Notes: generated by a model not told the origin, from the sequence alone. A DNA stretch of 64,000 nucleotides from CAZKCI01 sp964584165 (GCA_964584165.1 CAZOYW010000002.1:84825-148824), one strand, 5' to 3'. Shown: positions 33,331 through 41,487, counted from the stretch's first letter. Numbers and translations are program-made.

Positions 33331-33915
33331 ATGAAAAAGTGGATGTGCGTGGCGATGCTCGCGGTGTTCGCCGTAGCGGCGGCGTCGGCGGCCTCGGCCC
33401 AGGAGTCCGTCCGCTGGCCGAAGTTCTGGGAGAGGAAGAAGGCGGTCGAGGAGATGGCCCTCACGCCCGAGCAGGTCTCGGCGCTGGCGGCGATCGACGT
33501 CAAGTACGCCCAGAGCGCGATCGAGCTCCAGGCCAAGGCGAAGGTGGCCCAGTTGAAGTTCGACTACCTGATCAAGAAAGGTGATGGGGACGAGAAGGCC
33601 CTCTCCGATCTCATCGCCCAGATCGCCGACGCTCGCCGCGAGCAGACGGCGCTGGCCCTCCAGCGGATGGTCGAGGTCCGCAAGCTCCTCAATCCCGAGC
33701 AGTGGGAGAAGGTCTCCCGGATGATCGCCCGGCGGAGGGGAGAGAGGGACGGGAAAGGACCCCGGGGGAAGGGCATGGGGATGAGGGGGGGCGATGAATC
33801 CGGGTATGGCCCGTCCGGTCCCGGCCGCGGTCCGGCCGCCTGCCCAATGATGGGCGCCGGCGCTCCGGCCGCCCCGGCCGTTCCGGCCGAAGGCGCGCCC
33901 CCGGCGGAGAAATAG
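33331..33915 (+). CDS. Spy/CpxP-like periplasmic LTXXQ protein
   Basis: A 194-residue protein with a clear signal peptide (AVFAVAAASAASAQ). The mature helical part carries the paired motifs LTPEQVSALAAID and LNPEQWEKVSRMI, typical of the Spy/CpxP/heavy-metal-resistance group, which are helical periplasmic chaperones or metal-stress sensors. The C-terminal 60 residues are Gly/Met/Pro/Ala-rich (GMGMRGG, PAACPMMG) and could bind metal; that is speculation. GGGGAGG at 33313-33319 is the likely RBS. Confidence 0.75.
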   Translation: MKKWMCVAMLAVFAVAAASAASAQESVRWPKFWERKKAVEEMALTPEQVSALAAIDVKYAQSAIELQAKAKVAQLKFDYLIKKGDGDEKALSDLIAQIADARREQTALALQRMVEVRKLLNPEQWEKVSRMIARRRGERDGKGPRGKGMGMRGGDESGYGPSGPGRGPAACPMMGAGAPAAPAVPAEGAPPAEK

Positions 33916-33939
33916 GCTCTTTTTCGGAGAGCGGTAAGC

Positions 33940-34014
33940 GACGGGCTTCACGGCTTAAGCCGTGAAGCCCGTCGGCTTTGCCGACCGGAGACCCCGCGGA
34001 CCTGAAGGTCCGCG
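33940..34014. terminator. Two palindromes after the Spy-like gene
   Basis: A perfect 17-base-arm palindrome (33940-33973, GACGGGCTTCACGGCTT and its complement, no loop) is followed by CGCGGACC-TGAA-GGTCCGCG (33995-34014). They lie between convergent genes and can act as a bidirectional terminator. Confidence 0.65.
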
Positions 34015-34030
34015 CGCGGATTCCGGCCGG

Positions 34031-35101
34031 TCAACCCGCGATCCTTCCGATGAGCTTGACCACCGGGCCGGCCAGGCGGACGAGGAAACCGTCGATCCCC
34101 TCCCGGGCGAACTCCTCGGGCGGGATCAGGACCACCGGGAGGAGGAGGTTCCAGGTGTAGAGGACGTCCGCGGGAAGGCGCCGGAGGCCGTCGGCGACCT
34201 TTCCGGCCACGCTCTGGCGCGCGCCGTTCCGGTCCTCGAGATAATCGGACATGGGGAGGGAGTCGCGGATGGAGAAATACCAGGCTACGTCCAGGAAGAC
34301 GCCGCCGAGCGGAGCCATCTCGGCGACGATGTCATCGAGCTCCCCGGCCAGGAGCTTCCGGTAGTAGGACTCCCTGGCCGGCCGGGTCTTCCCGCCCAGC
34401 TCCAGCCCGGCCCGGCAATGGCGGGGGGTGAAGGAGAGGGAGAAGGTGGGCTGCTCCATCTTCCGCCGGGAGGGGTCAGGGAGGAAGGCGACCCAGATAT
34501 AGCCCGAGCTCTGGTTCACGCGGGAGATGGAGTCGAGCGTGAAGACGAACCCCTTCTCCCGCAGGGAGGGGAGGAGGGCGGGCGCCCAGACCTGGATCTT
34601 GGAGCGGAGGAGGGCGAGGTCGCGGAAATCCTGCGCCCGGATGCTCATGGTGTCCCGGGCCAGGCGGACCTGGGCGACGGCCGGCCCGGCGGCCTTCTCC
34701 AGGCGGGACCAGTCGTCCGGCGAAAGCTTCGCCAGCTCGCCCTCGAGGTCTCGCCCTCCCGCGGCGCGGTAGAGGCCGTTCACCGACCCGACGAAGGCGG
34801 CGATCCGCTTCTGGATGAAGCCGGGGACGTAGCGGGACTCGGCGGCGAAGAAGGGGAGGAGCTCCCGGTGGAGGGAGAGGATCTTCTCCTTCTCCTCCCC
34901 GGTCGCCTTCCCCCGGGCGGAGAGGTCCTCCAGCCGCTCGGCGAGGTTCGTCTCGCCAGTCGGCGCGGTGGGGGCGAGGGAGCGGTCGATCAGGAGGTAG
35001 AGGGCCTGGCGGGCCGCCTCGCCGGCCGGCGACGATTGGGCGTAGCGGGCGAGGAGGAGGGCGGCGAGGAGGAGGTCGTCGACGCTGTTTCCCGGGGCCA
35101 T
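34031..35101 (-). CDS. Hypothetical protein (356 residues)
   Basis: I do not recognise a family. The protein is soluble and mostly helical at the N-terminus (DDLLLAALLLARYAQSS, EEKEKILSLHRELLPFF). A mixed region follows with SGYIWVAFLPDPSRRKMEQP, FSLSFTPRHCRAGLEL and GKTRPARESYYRKLL, and the C-terminus is hydrophobic (LPVVLIPPEEFAREGIDGF). ATG 35101 or GTG 35113 may be the start. The stop of the L,D-transpeptidase at 35117 is 3 bases from the GTG, so the genes are coupled, suggesting an envelope link. Confidence 0.6.
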   Translation of the reverse strand: MAPGNSVDDLLLAALLLARYAQSSPAGEAARQALYLLIDRSLAPTAPTGETNLAERLEDLSARGKATGEEKEKILSLHRELLPFFAAESRYVPGFIQKRIAAFVGSVNGLYRAAGGRDLEGELAKLSPDDWSRLEKAAGPAVAQVRLARDTMSIRAQDFRDLALLRSKIQVWAPALLPSLREKGFVFTLDSISRVNQSSGYIWVAFLPDPSRRKMEQPTFSLSFTPRHCRAGLELGGKTRPARESYYRKLLAGELDDIVAEMAPLGGVFLDVAWYFSIRDSLPMSDYLEDRNGARQSVAGKVADGLRRLPADVLYTWNLLLPVVLIPPEEFAREGIDGFLVRLAGPVVKLIGRIAG

Positions 35102-35116
35102 GTCTCGACTCACGGT

Positions 35117-35863
35117 CTAGGGGACGATCACGACCGGCGAGCCGATGGTCAGGAAATCGTAGATCTCCTCTTCCTGGGGATGGAGGACGCGAATGCAGCC
35201 GAAGGAGACGTCCTGCCCGATGTCGGCGGCGCTCCTGGTCCCGTGGATGCCGTAGGCGCCGGGCGGCGCCTTGAACTCGATCCAGCGGGTGCCGAGCGGA
35301 TACTCCGGGTTGTCCGCCTTGACGATCGTCCGGTGGTAGGGGTCGGTCCAGGGTGGGTTGACCATCTTGCGCAGGACCGTGAACTCCCCTTCGGGGGTGC
35401 TGTCGTTCCTCCCCAGCGCCACGGAGTAGGAGGCGATTTCGGCTTCGTCCTTCCGGATGGAGATGGTCTTCAACGCCTTGCTCACCCGAGCGGAGAAGGG
35501 CCCCTCCAGCACGACGAGCTTCTGCCCCTTGCGGATCCGGTTAGGGTTCTCCAGGCCGTTCAGGCGGACCAGGAGGCCGGTCCCCACCTTGTGTTTGGCG
35601 GCGATGGCGCTCAGGGTGTCGCCCTCCTGCACCTCGTAAACGGTGCCGAGCTTTTTGATCTCCTCCCAGGCCGGTCCCTGGACCGCGGCGGGAACGCCCT
35701 CCGCGGCGGGGGATTGCGCCGCCGACCCTTCCCCGGGTGTAATGGCCGTTTCTTCGGCCGGGAGAGGTTCCGGCGGGGAGGGGGGGATCTCGGGTTGCCT
35801 CCGGGCGGCGCAGCCCAGGGCCAGGGCGGTGACCAGAACGCTCGCCAACAGCGTCCATCTCAT
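35117..35863 (-). CDS. LysM-containing L,D-transpeptidase lipoprotein
   Basis: The start at 35863 has AAGGAGG eight bases upstream. The 248-residue protein has a lipobox (TALALGC), a Pro/Glu-rich linker, a LysM domain (YEVQEGDTLSAIAAKHKVGTGLLVRLN) and a YkuD domain with GIHGTRSAADIG and SFGCIRVLHPQ. The catalytic Cys and preceding Gly are present; the usual His of SHGC is Phe. Such enzymes form 3-3 cross-links or anchor proteins to peptidoglycan, acting in the periplasm. Confidence 0.88.
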   Translation of the reverse strand: MRWTLLASVLVTALALGCAARRQPEIPPSPPEPLPAEETAITPGEGSAAQSPAAEGVPAAVQGPAWEEIKKLGTVYEVQEGDTLSAIAAKHKVGTGLLVRLNGLENPNRIRKGQKLVVLEGPFSARVSKALKTISIRKDEAEIASYSVALGRNDSTPEGEFTVLRKMVNPPWTDPYHRTIVKADNPEYPLGTRWIEFKAPPGAYGIHGTRSAADIGQDVSFGCIRVLHPQEEEIYDFLTIGSPVVIVP

Positions 35864-35974
35864 AAACGGCCTCCTTGGGGCATGGGGTGTGGTGTGCCGG
35901 AAAGCATGATAGGCCGGCCGCGGGCGGGAAGCAACCGGAAAGCGCCTATCCAAGTGCGCGGGACGCATTTGGAT

Positions 35975-35992
35975 ATGTGAAAAATATCACAA
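35975..35992 (+). promoter_or_regulatory. Rex operator
   Basis: ATGTGAAAAATATCACAA matches the bacterial Rex consensus TTGTGAAATATTTCACAA at 15 of 18 positions, including both GTGA/TCAC cores. It lies 6 bases upstream of the -35 box of the promoter for rex itself, as expected for autoregulation by the NADH/NAD ratio. Confidence 0.75.
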
Positions 35993-35998
35993 TTGATC

Positions 35999-36027
35999 TT
36001 GACGGGGCGCGCCGGAGGGGGTATCTT
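35999..36027 (+). promoter_or_regulatory. Sigma-70-like promoter of rex-hydrogenase locus
   Basis: TTGACG (35999-36004), 17 bases, TATCTT (36022-36027). The rex ATG is 15 bases past the -10 box, giving a leader of about 9 bases with no Shine-Dalgarno sequence. Confidence 0.7.
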
Positions 36028-36042
36028 GCACAATTCCGAACC

Positions 36043-36693
36043 ATGACCGCTCGCTCCTTAAACTCGGCGATCCCCCGGGCGGTGGTCGGCCGCCTTTCCC
36101 TCTACCTGCGCGCCCTCCTCTCCCTGGGCGCCGAGGGCACCGCCACCGTCTCCTCGGCCCATTTCGGGAGTCTGGTCGGAGTCAAGCCCGCCCAATTGCG
36201 CAAGGACCTCGCCCACTTCGGCCAGTTCGGGGTCCGGGGCAGGGGCTACGACGTCGGGCGTCTTCTCTCCGGGGTCGAGGCCATCCTGGGGACGGACCGG
36301 GAGCAGAAGGTAGCCCTGGTGGGGGCGGGGAACCTCGGCCGGGCCCTCTTTTCCTACAAGGGGTTCGGAAGCCGCAAGTTCACCATCGCCGCCGTCTTCG
36401 ATTCCAAGCTCGCCGGGCAGAAGGTCCCGGGCTCCTCCCACTCCATCCGGCCCCTCTCCGACCTCCCCCGGGCCGTCCGGGAGGAGGGGATGGTGCTCGG
36501 GATCATCGCCGTGCCCGCCGCCGCCGCCCCGGCGGTGGCCGATCAAATGGCCCGGGCCGGGATCCGGGGGATCCTGAACTTCACCCCGGTCCGCCTCTCC
36601 CTCCCCCGCGGCGTGATCGCCGAGAACATCGACCTCTCGAGCGCCCTCTCGGTCCTCTCCTTCGGGGTCCGCTCCCGGGCCCGCCGCGGATGA
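36043..36693 (+). CDS. rex: Redox-sensing transcriptional repressor Rex
   Basis: The 216-residue protein has a winged-helix DNA-binding domain (VSSAHFGSLVGVKPAQLRKDLAHFGQFGVRGRGYDV) and a Rossmann domain with VALVGAGNLGRALF that reads the NADH/NAD ratio. ATG 36043 is preferred over any upstream start because the promoter ends at 36027. Rex represses fermentative and hydrogenase genes when NADH is low. Its ATGA overlap with the next gene ties it to the hydrogenase locus. Confidence 0.95.
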   Translation: MTARSLNSAIPRAVVGRLSLYLRALLSLGAEGTATVSSAHFGSLVGVKPAQLRKDLAHFGQFGVRGRGYDVGRLLSGVEAILGTDREQKVALVGAGNLGRALFSYKGFGSRKFTIAAVFDSKLAGQKVPGSSHSIRPLSDLPRAVREEGMVLGIIAVPAAAAPAVADQMARAGIRGILNFTPVRLSLPRGVIAENIDLSSALSVLSFGVRSRARRG

Positions 36694-37730
36694 ACGCCCT
36701 CCACTTCATAACCGGGCGCGATTTCCCGGGCTGGCTCGCCGACCTGTCGCGGGAGCGGGAGGTGCTTGTCCCCCGCCGCCTGGACGGCGACTGGACCTTC
36801 GCACCTCCCTCGGGCGGGGAGGCGCCGGAGGGGCTTTCTCCCTACCGGGCGATCGAGTCGCTGAAGAATTTCCTTTTCGCCGGGCGCGAGACGGTGGCCC
36901 GGTTCCCCGCGCCGGTCTCCCCGGCGGCCCATCCCCGCGCCCTCGTCGGCCTCAAGGCCTGCGATCTCGCCTGTCTCGGGGTCCTCGACTACATATTCCT
37001 GGAAGGGGCCTGCGCCGATCCCTTCTACCGCCGGGCCCGGGAGGAGACTTTGCTCGTGAGCCAGGACTGCTCATCCTTCAAGGAGGTCTGCTTCTGCCCC
37101 CTCGTCGGCGGGCAGCCCCATCCTCTCCGCGGCTTCGATCTCAACCTCACCGTTCTGCCGGAGGGCTGCCTGGTCGAGACCGGGAGCGAAAAGGGCGCGG
37201 CGGCCCTGGCCGCCTCCGCCGGGCGCTTCCGGGCGGCGACGGAGGAGGAGATCGCCGCGCGCGCTGGTCTGCGGGAGCGGGTCCTCGCCGGGCTAAAGGC
37301 CCGGATGAAGGAACAGGGGCAGCCGGACGCGCCGCCCGCCCCTTCGGTGGTGCGGGCCAGGAGCCGGGACGTCCTCTGGAAGGAGGAGTCGCTCCCCTGC
37401 GTCGAATGCGGGGCCTGCAACCTGGTCTGCCCGACCTGCCACTGCTTCATCCTGCAAGAATCGCCCGCCCGCGCGGGGTCGGTCCGCCTCCGCAACTGGG
37501 ACTCCTGCCAATACCCCGGCTTCTCCCGGGAGGCGGGGGGCTCCAACCCGCGCGCCCGCCGCTCCGAGCGCCTCTCCAACCGCTTCTCCAAGAAGTTCCA
37601 GTTCTTCCCCGATCTGATCGGCGTCGTCGCCTGCACGGGCTGCGGCCGCTGCGTGGAGGCGTGCATGGGAAAGATCGACATCCGCAAGGTGCTGGGGAGG
37701 ATCGCGGGAGATCAGCAAGGAAATCAATGA
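36690..37730 (+). CDS. Sulfhydrogenase beta-type iron-sulfur subunit
   Basis: The 346-residue protein resembles the beta subunit of group 3b hydrogenase (HydB) and anaerobic sulfite reductase subunit A. LVGLKACDLACLGVLDYIFLEG, CSSFKEVCFCPLVGG and WDSCQYPGFSREAGGSNPR are hallmark segments. Two ferredoxin-like cluster motifs are present, CVECGACNLVCPTCHC and CTGCGRCVEACMGKID. In 3b enzymes this subunit carries electrons between the NAD(P)H site of the gamma subunit and the hydrogenase. No 3b alpha or delta subunit is in the window. Confidence 0.85.
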   Translation: MNALHFITGRDFPGWLADLSREREVLVPRRLDGDWTFAPPSGGEAPEGLSPYRAIESLKNFLFAGRETVARFPAPVSPAAHPRALVGLKACDLACLGVLDYIFLEGACADPFYRRAREETLLVSQDCSSFKEVCFCPLVGGQPHPLRGFDLNLTVLPEGCLVETGSEKGAAALAASAGRFRAATEEEIAARAGLRERVLAGLKARMKEQGQPDAPPAPSVVRARSRDVLWKEESLPCVECGACNLVCPTCHCFILQESPARAGSVRLRNWDSCQYPGFSREAGGSNPRARRSERLSNRFSKKFQFFPDLIGVVACTGCGRCVEACMGKIDIRKVLGRIAGDQQGNQ

Positions 37731-37798
37731 ATCTCTGAGGGCGGACTGTGTTCATATGGGCAAGATGGTGTTTGGCATGATCAAAAAAGCGTGACGTC

Positions 37799-37830
37799 CA
37801 CCTGACACCTGACACCTGACACCTGACACC
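37799..37830. repeat. CCTGACACCTGACACC tandem words
   Basis: Four to five exact copies of TGACACC in a row end directly at the next ATG (37831), leaving no room for a normal Shine-Dalgarno sequence. Confidence 0.85.
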
Positions 37831-38661
37831 ATGCTGAACCCCTACCAGTCCATCCCGGCGACGATCGTCGACGTCATCTCCGAGTCGCCGACGATCAAGA
37901 CCTTCGTGCTGCGCCCGGCCGCGCCTTTCGCCTTCCGGGCCGGGCAGTTCGTGGAGATCGCCGTCCCCGGCCTGGGGGAGGCTCCCTTCACGCCCTCCTC
38001 TTCCCCCTTCGAGAAGGAAACCCTCGAGGTGACGATCATGAAGGCGGGGAAGGTGACCGAGGCGCTCCACCGCCTCGCGCCGGGCGCGACGCTCTTGCTG
38101 CGGGGGCCCTTCGGGAAGGAGTATCCGCTCTCCGATTTCGCGGGGAGGGAGATCGTGATCGTCGGGGGAGGGGTGGGGCTCGCCCCTTTGCGGGCGCTCT
38201 TCCTGGCCCTGGTCCACGAGATCGAGTCCTACCCCAAGATCGTCCTCTGCGCGGGGGCCCGGACGCCGGAGGACATGATCTACAAGCGGCTGATCATGGA
38301 GTCCTGGCCCCGCCTCCACCGGAACGTCTCGCTCCGGGTCACCGTGGACAAGGTTCCCGAGGGGACGGCCTGGGCGGGGAAGGTGGGCCTGGTGACCACC
38401 ACGCTCGACCAACTCGACGTCGACCTCGCCCGCGCGGTGGCGGTGGTCTGCGGGCCTCCGGTGATGATGAAGTTCGTCACCTTCAAGCTGATCGCCGAGC
38501 TCAAGCTCCCCCCCTCCTCCCTCTACCTCTCCATGGAGAAGAACATGTCCTGCGGGATCGGCAAGTGCGGCCACTGCCGGCTCGGCCCCTACTTCGTCTG
38601 CCAGGACGGGCCGGTTTTACCCTACGACAAGATCAAGGATATCGAGGGCATATGGCACTGA
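37831..38661 (+). CDS. Sulfhydrogenase gamma-type FAD/NAD(P) oxidoreductase
   Basis: The 276-residue flavoprotein belongs to the ferredoxin-NADP reductase superfamily. The FAD domain spans about residues 1-95, the NAD(P)-binding segment is IVIVGGGVGLAPLRALF, CGPPVMMKF follows, and a C-terminal [2Fe-2S] site reads MSCGIGKCGHCRLGPYFVCQDGP. This is the gamma (HydG) subunit layout of group 3b hydrogenase and of anaerobic sulfite reductase B. With the preceding gene it makes a complete NAD(P)H diaphorase unit. Confidence 0.87.
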   Translation: MLNPYQSIPATIVDVISESPTIKTFVLRPAAPFAFRAGQFVEIAVPGLGEAPFTPSSSPFEKETLEVTIMKAGKVTEALHRLAPGATLLLRGPFGKEYPLSDFAGREIVIVGGGVGLAPLRALFLALVHEIESYPKIVLCAGARTPEDMIYKRLIMESWPRLHRNVSLRVTVDKVPEGTAWAGKVGLVTTTLDQLDVDLARAVAVVCGPPVMMKFVTFKLIAELKLPPSSLYLSMEKNMSCGIGKCGHCRLGPYFVCQDGPVLPYDKIKDIEGIWH

Positions 38662-38738
38662 GAAGCTTAAGAAATGTTGTATCGCTGGCGCTTGGAGCAT
38701 GGGCCTCTGCATCTACTGCAAATGAAATGATCCTACAA

Positions 38739-38797
38739 GTTTCGATCCGCCGAGCGGATCGAAACGATACTGCAAGCCCCGAGCGTTAGCTCGGGGC
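38739..38797. repeat. Two hairpins before the ferredoxin gene
   Basis: GTTTCGATCCGC pairs with GCGGATCGAAAC (38739-38765, loop CGA), and GCCCCGAGC pairs with GCTCGGGGC (38776-38797, loop GTTA). The rest of 38662-38812 holds no gene. Confidence 0.75.
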
Positions 38798-38812
38798 GAT
38801 ATTGCGTTATTT

Positions 38813-39292
38813 ATGAAACTGCTCATCGATCTCGAAGCCCTGCGGAAACTCCCCCCGGAGGCCGTCTCCTGCTCCTACTCCGATCACCCGAGAAACAGCG
38901 GGGTCCAGGACCTGGTGGAAAAGGCGACCTTCGCGGTGATCTGCCGCCGCTGCGAGCTCGCGGCCTGCGTCGCCGCCTGCCCCCAGGAGGCGCTGGAGAA
39001 GCGGGAGGACGACGTGGTCGTCCGCCACGTCCTCCGCTGCTCCAACTGCTACTCCTGCGCCGCCGCCTGCCCCTTCGGGACGATCATCCCCGAATACATC
39101 CCCCTGCAGACCTCGGTTTGCGACGTTTGCCTGGGGCGCCTCTCCCCCGGCGAGATCCCGCTCTGCGCCCGCTCCGCCCCGGAGGGGTCGATCCGCTACG
39201 GCGATTTCGCCCCCGATCCGGCGCAGGAGATCCATCCCTGGGGGGAGCACGTCCTGGTCAAGGCGGGGAAGTGGGAAAAGGACAAGGTATAA
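38813..39292 (+). CDS. Polyferredoxin, CooF/HycB-like electron carrier
   Basis: A 159-residue protein with cysteine clusters CRRCELAACVAACP, CSNCYSCAAACPFG and CDVCLGRL...LCARSAP, the spacing of HycB/CooF-type subunits. These pass electrons between a redox partner and a membrane-bound hydrogenase. Here the probable partners are the diaphorase genes upstream and the group 4 hydrogenase downstream. The last cluster is incomplete compared with four-cluster relatives. Confidence 0.82.
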   Translation: MKLLIDLEALRKLPPEAVSCSYSDHPRNSGVQDLVEKATFAVICRRCELAACVAACPQEALEKREDDVVVRHVLRCSNCYSCAAACPFGTIIPEYIPLQTSVCDVCLGRLSPGEIPLCARSAPEGSIRYGDFAPDPAQEIHPWGEHVLVKAGKWEKDKV

Positions 39293-39310
39293 CCATATAT
39301 CAGTGGTCAA

Positions 39311-39395
39311 CTTTCATTTACCAACTCTCAAGTAACCCGTCTGGGGCCAGACGGGCCACTTGATAAATGATCGATGACAAATGGAAAATGAAAGA
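39311..39395. repeat. CTTTCATTTACC / AAATGAAAG word hairpin with inner stem
   Basis: CTTTCATTTACCAACTCTCAAG and, after an inner stem CCCGTCTGGGGCCAGACGGG, CTTGATAAATGATCGATGACAAATGG with AAATGAAAG are mutually complementary in pieces. An AT-rich island in GC-rich DNA. Confidence 0.7.
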
Positions 39396-39408
39396 TGTTT
39401 TGTGAGCT

Positions 39409-40344
39409 ATGACTGATTTCGTGAAGATGATCTTCGGGTTGCTGGTTTTCCCCGGTTTCCTCTTCACCGCCGCCGGGGGGATGGCCGCCTCCTACCTCGA
39501 CCGGAAGCTCTCCGCCCGCTTCCAGTGGCGGGTCGGCCCGCCCTGGTTCCAGCCGGCGGCCGACCTCCTGAAGCTCTTGGGGAAGGAGACGATCGTGCCC
39601 GCCGGCGTCTCGCGGCCGGCTTTCCTCCTCTCCCCGGTCTTCGGCTTCGCCGCGGCGCTGCTGGCGGCGTTCCTCGTCTGGGAGAGCGTGCTCTGGCCGC
39701 ACTCCGCGTCGCTGGGGGACTTGATCGTCGTTGTCTATCTGCTCACCGTCCCGGCGACGGCCGTGATCATTGGCGGCTTCGCCTCCGCCAACCCCCTTGC
39801 CTCGCTGGGGGCGAGCCGGGAGATGAAGCTCCTCCTCTCCTATGAGCTCCCCTTCCTCCTCGCCCTCCTCGTCCCGGTGATCCGGGCCGGGTCGATCAAT
39901 CCGGGCGAGATCGTCCTTTTCCAGTCCGTCCACGGTCCTTTTCTAGGCTCCCTCTCCGGCCTGATAGCCTTCGCCGTCGTCCTGATCTGCCAGCAGGCGA
40001 AGCTCACGTTCGCGCCCTTCGACCTCCCCGACGCCGAGACGGAGATCAGCGGAGGCGCCTTCATGGAATACGCGGGCCCGCCGCTCGCCCTCTTCCGCCT
40101 GACCCGGATGATGCTTCTCTTCACGCTGCCCGTCCTTCTCGTCGCCCTCTTCTGGGGCGGGATCGGGCTCTCCGCCCCGGGGATCCTGGCCGGGGCGGGC
40201 AAGATCGCCCTCATTCTCTTCCTCGCGATCGTGATCAAGAACACCAACCCCCGGGTGCGGATCGACCAGGCGATGCGGTTCTTTTGGGGGCCTTTGGCCG
40301 CTCTCGCTGCCGGAGCGGTGATCCTGGCATTGCTAGGTATGTGA
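39409..40344 (+). CDS. Hydrogenase membrane subunit, NuoH/HycD/MbhM-like
   Basis: A 311-residue protein with about eight helices. SYLDRKLSARFQWRVGPPWFQPAADLLKLLGKE, the loop ASLGASREMKLLLSYELPF and FAPFDLPDAETEISGGAFMEYAG are diagnostic for the NuoH family. It docks the hydrogenase arm to the membrane and helps form the ion-coupling path. The acidic DAETE loop is retained. Confidence 0.92.
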   Translation: MTDFVKMIFGLLVFPGFLFTAAGGMAASYLDRKLSARFQWRVGPPWFQPAADLLKLLGKETIVPAGVSRPAFLLSPVFGFAAALLAAFLVWESVLWPHSASLGDLIVVVYLLTVPATAVIIGGFASANPLASLGASREMKLLLSYELPFLLALLVPVIRAGSINPGEIVLFQSVHGPFLGSLSGLIAFAVVLICQQAKLTFAPFDLPDAETEISGGAFMEYAGPPLALFRLTRMMLLFTLPVLLVALFWGGIGLSAPGILAGAGKIALILFLAIVIKNTNPRVRIDQAMRFFWGPLAALAAGAVILALLGM

Positions 40345-40356
40345 GAAGAGAACGGT

Positions 40357-40437
40357 AGTTGATAAGTCGATACGTTGATATGTCGATAAGGGGAAACCGG
40401 CCGCGGATTCTACTTATCAACATATCAACCTATTGAT
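40357..40437. repeat. GTTGATAAGTCGATA word hairpin
   Basis: AGTTGATAAGTCGATACGTT and GATATGTCGATAAG on the left face TACTTATCAACATATCAACC and TATTGATC on the right across a GC-rich 20-base loop. It ends 15 bases before the next gene. Confidence 0.8.
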
Positions 40438-40452
40438 CTCGACGGACAAAAC

Positions 40453-40887
40453 ATGAAACTTGCCCACCGAGCCCTGCTCAAGTCGCCCTGGGTCTTCCAC
40501 CTCTCGACCGGGTCCTGCAACAACTGCGACATCGAGATCCTGGACGTGCTCACTCCCCGCTTCGACGCCGAGCGGTTCGGGGTCCTCCTGGTGGGCTCCC
40601 CGCGCCACGCCGACGTCCTCCTGGTCACGGGGGTGATGACGCGCAAGGCCACTCCGAGGGTCCGCCGGGTCTACGAGGCGATGGCCAAGCCCTGCGCCGT
40701 GGTGGCCTTCGGCGCCTGCGCGATGGACCAGGGGATCTTCAAGGGGTGCTATACCGCCCCTGTCCCGGTGGACCGCGTCCTCCCGGTGGACGTCTACATC
40801 CCGGGCTGTCCGCCCAAGCCGGAGGCGATGATCGCGGGGCTGGTCAAGGCCCTGGGAGTGGTGCGGGAGAAATTGCGGGGGAAATGA
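40453..40887 (+). CDS. [NiFe] hydrogenase small subunit, group 4 (NuoB-like)
   Basis: A 144-residue subunit with the four cysteines of the proximal [4Fe-4S] cluster: Cys22 and Cys25 (TGSCNNCDIEIL), Cys89 (FGACAMD) and Cys119 (PGCPPKPE). This short form lacking extra clusters is usual for Ech/Mbh/Hyc-type enzymes. It pairs with the large subunit at 41488. Confidence 0.93.
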   Translation: MKLAHRALLKSPWVFHLSTGSCNNCDIEILDVLTPRFDAERFGVLLVGSPRHADVLLVTGVMTRKATPRVRRVYEAMAKPCAVVAFGACAMDQGIFKGCYTAPVPVDRVLPVDVYIPGCPPKPEAMIAGLVKALGVVREKLRGK

Positions 40888-40897
40888 TGTAGTATCT

Positions 40898-40955
40898 CCT
40901 TTCCGATCCGCTTTGGCGGATCGGAAAGGATGGTAGGCCGACTCTGCGAGTCGGC
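40898..40955. repeat. Two hairpins between small subunit and NuoC-like gene
   Basis: TTCCGATCCGC-TTTG-GCGGATCGGAA (about 40900-40926) and CCGACTC-TGC-GAGTCGG (40938-40954) occupy the spacer. Their motif resembles the GATCCGC hairpin at 38739. Confidence 0.7.
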
Positions 40956-40972
40956 GGGCAAGAGAAGAGACG

Positions 40973-41458
40973 ATGAAAGCGACGGAGATTCGGCAATATC
41001 TAAATTCAAAATTTCCGAAGGAAATTTTGAATTGGGGGGAGAAGAACCCCCGGCGGCTCTACGCCGAGATCGCCCCGGCGGCCGTCCGCGGGATCGCCCG
41101 GGCGCTCTTCTCGGAACTCGGGCTCCGCTTCAGCATCGCGAGCGGCGTGGAGACGCTGGAGGGTTTTCAGATGCTCTACCACTTCTCCGACGACCGCTCC
41201 GGGGTCGTCCTCTCCGTACGCGTCAAGCTGGGGAGGGAGCGGCCCGCGGTCGACAGCATCGCCGATATCGTCCCCGCCGCCGACTGGATCGAGCGGGAGA
41301 CCGCCGAGCTTCTCGGCATCGAGTTCAAGGGCCGCGCCTCGACGGAGCCGTTGCTCACCAGCGAAGAGTGGAAAGACAAGAAGTTCCCCCTGAGAAAAAC
41401 TCCCGGTCGGGCCGCGCCGAAGCCGCTTGAGCAATGCAAAATGAATAATGACAAATGA
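40973..41458 (+). CDS. NuoC-like 30-kDa subunit of group 4 hydrogenase
   Basis: The 161-residue protein carries RFSIASGVETLEGFQMLYHFSDD, ADWIERETAELLGIEFKG and TSEEWKDKKFPLRK, typical of NuoC/EchD/MbhK. It is a structural subunit beside the catalytic pair. The last 10 residues (EQCKMNNDK) and the stop come from an AAATGAATAATGACAAATGA spacer word. Confidence 0.88.
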   Translation: MKATEIRQYLNSKFPKEILNWGEKNPRRLYAEIAPAAVRGIARALFSELGLRFSIASGVETLEGFQMLYHFSDDRSGVVLSVRVKLGRERPAVDSIADIVPAADWIERETAELLGIEFKGRASTEPLLTSEEWKDKKFPLRKTPGRAAPKPLEQCKMNNDK

Positions 41459-41487
41459 TACTTGTCTGTCGTGGCGCTGAATAGATC

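Noticed and set aside
36690..38661. Anaerobic sulfite reductase AsrA/AsrB
   Set aside because: The subunits are similar, but no AsrC catalytic subunit follows; hydrogenase genes do.
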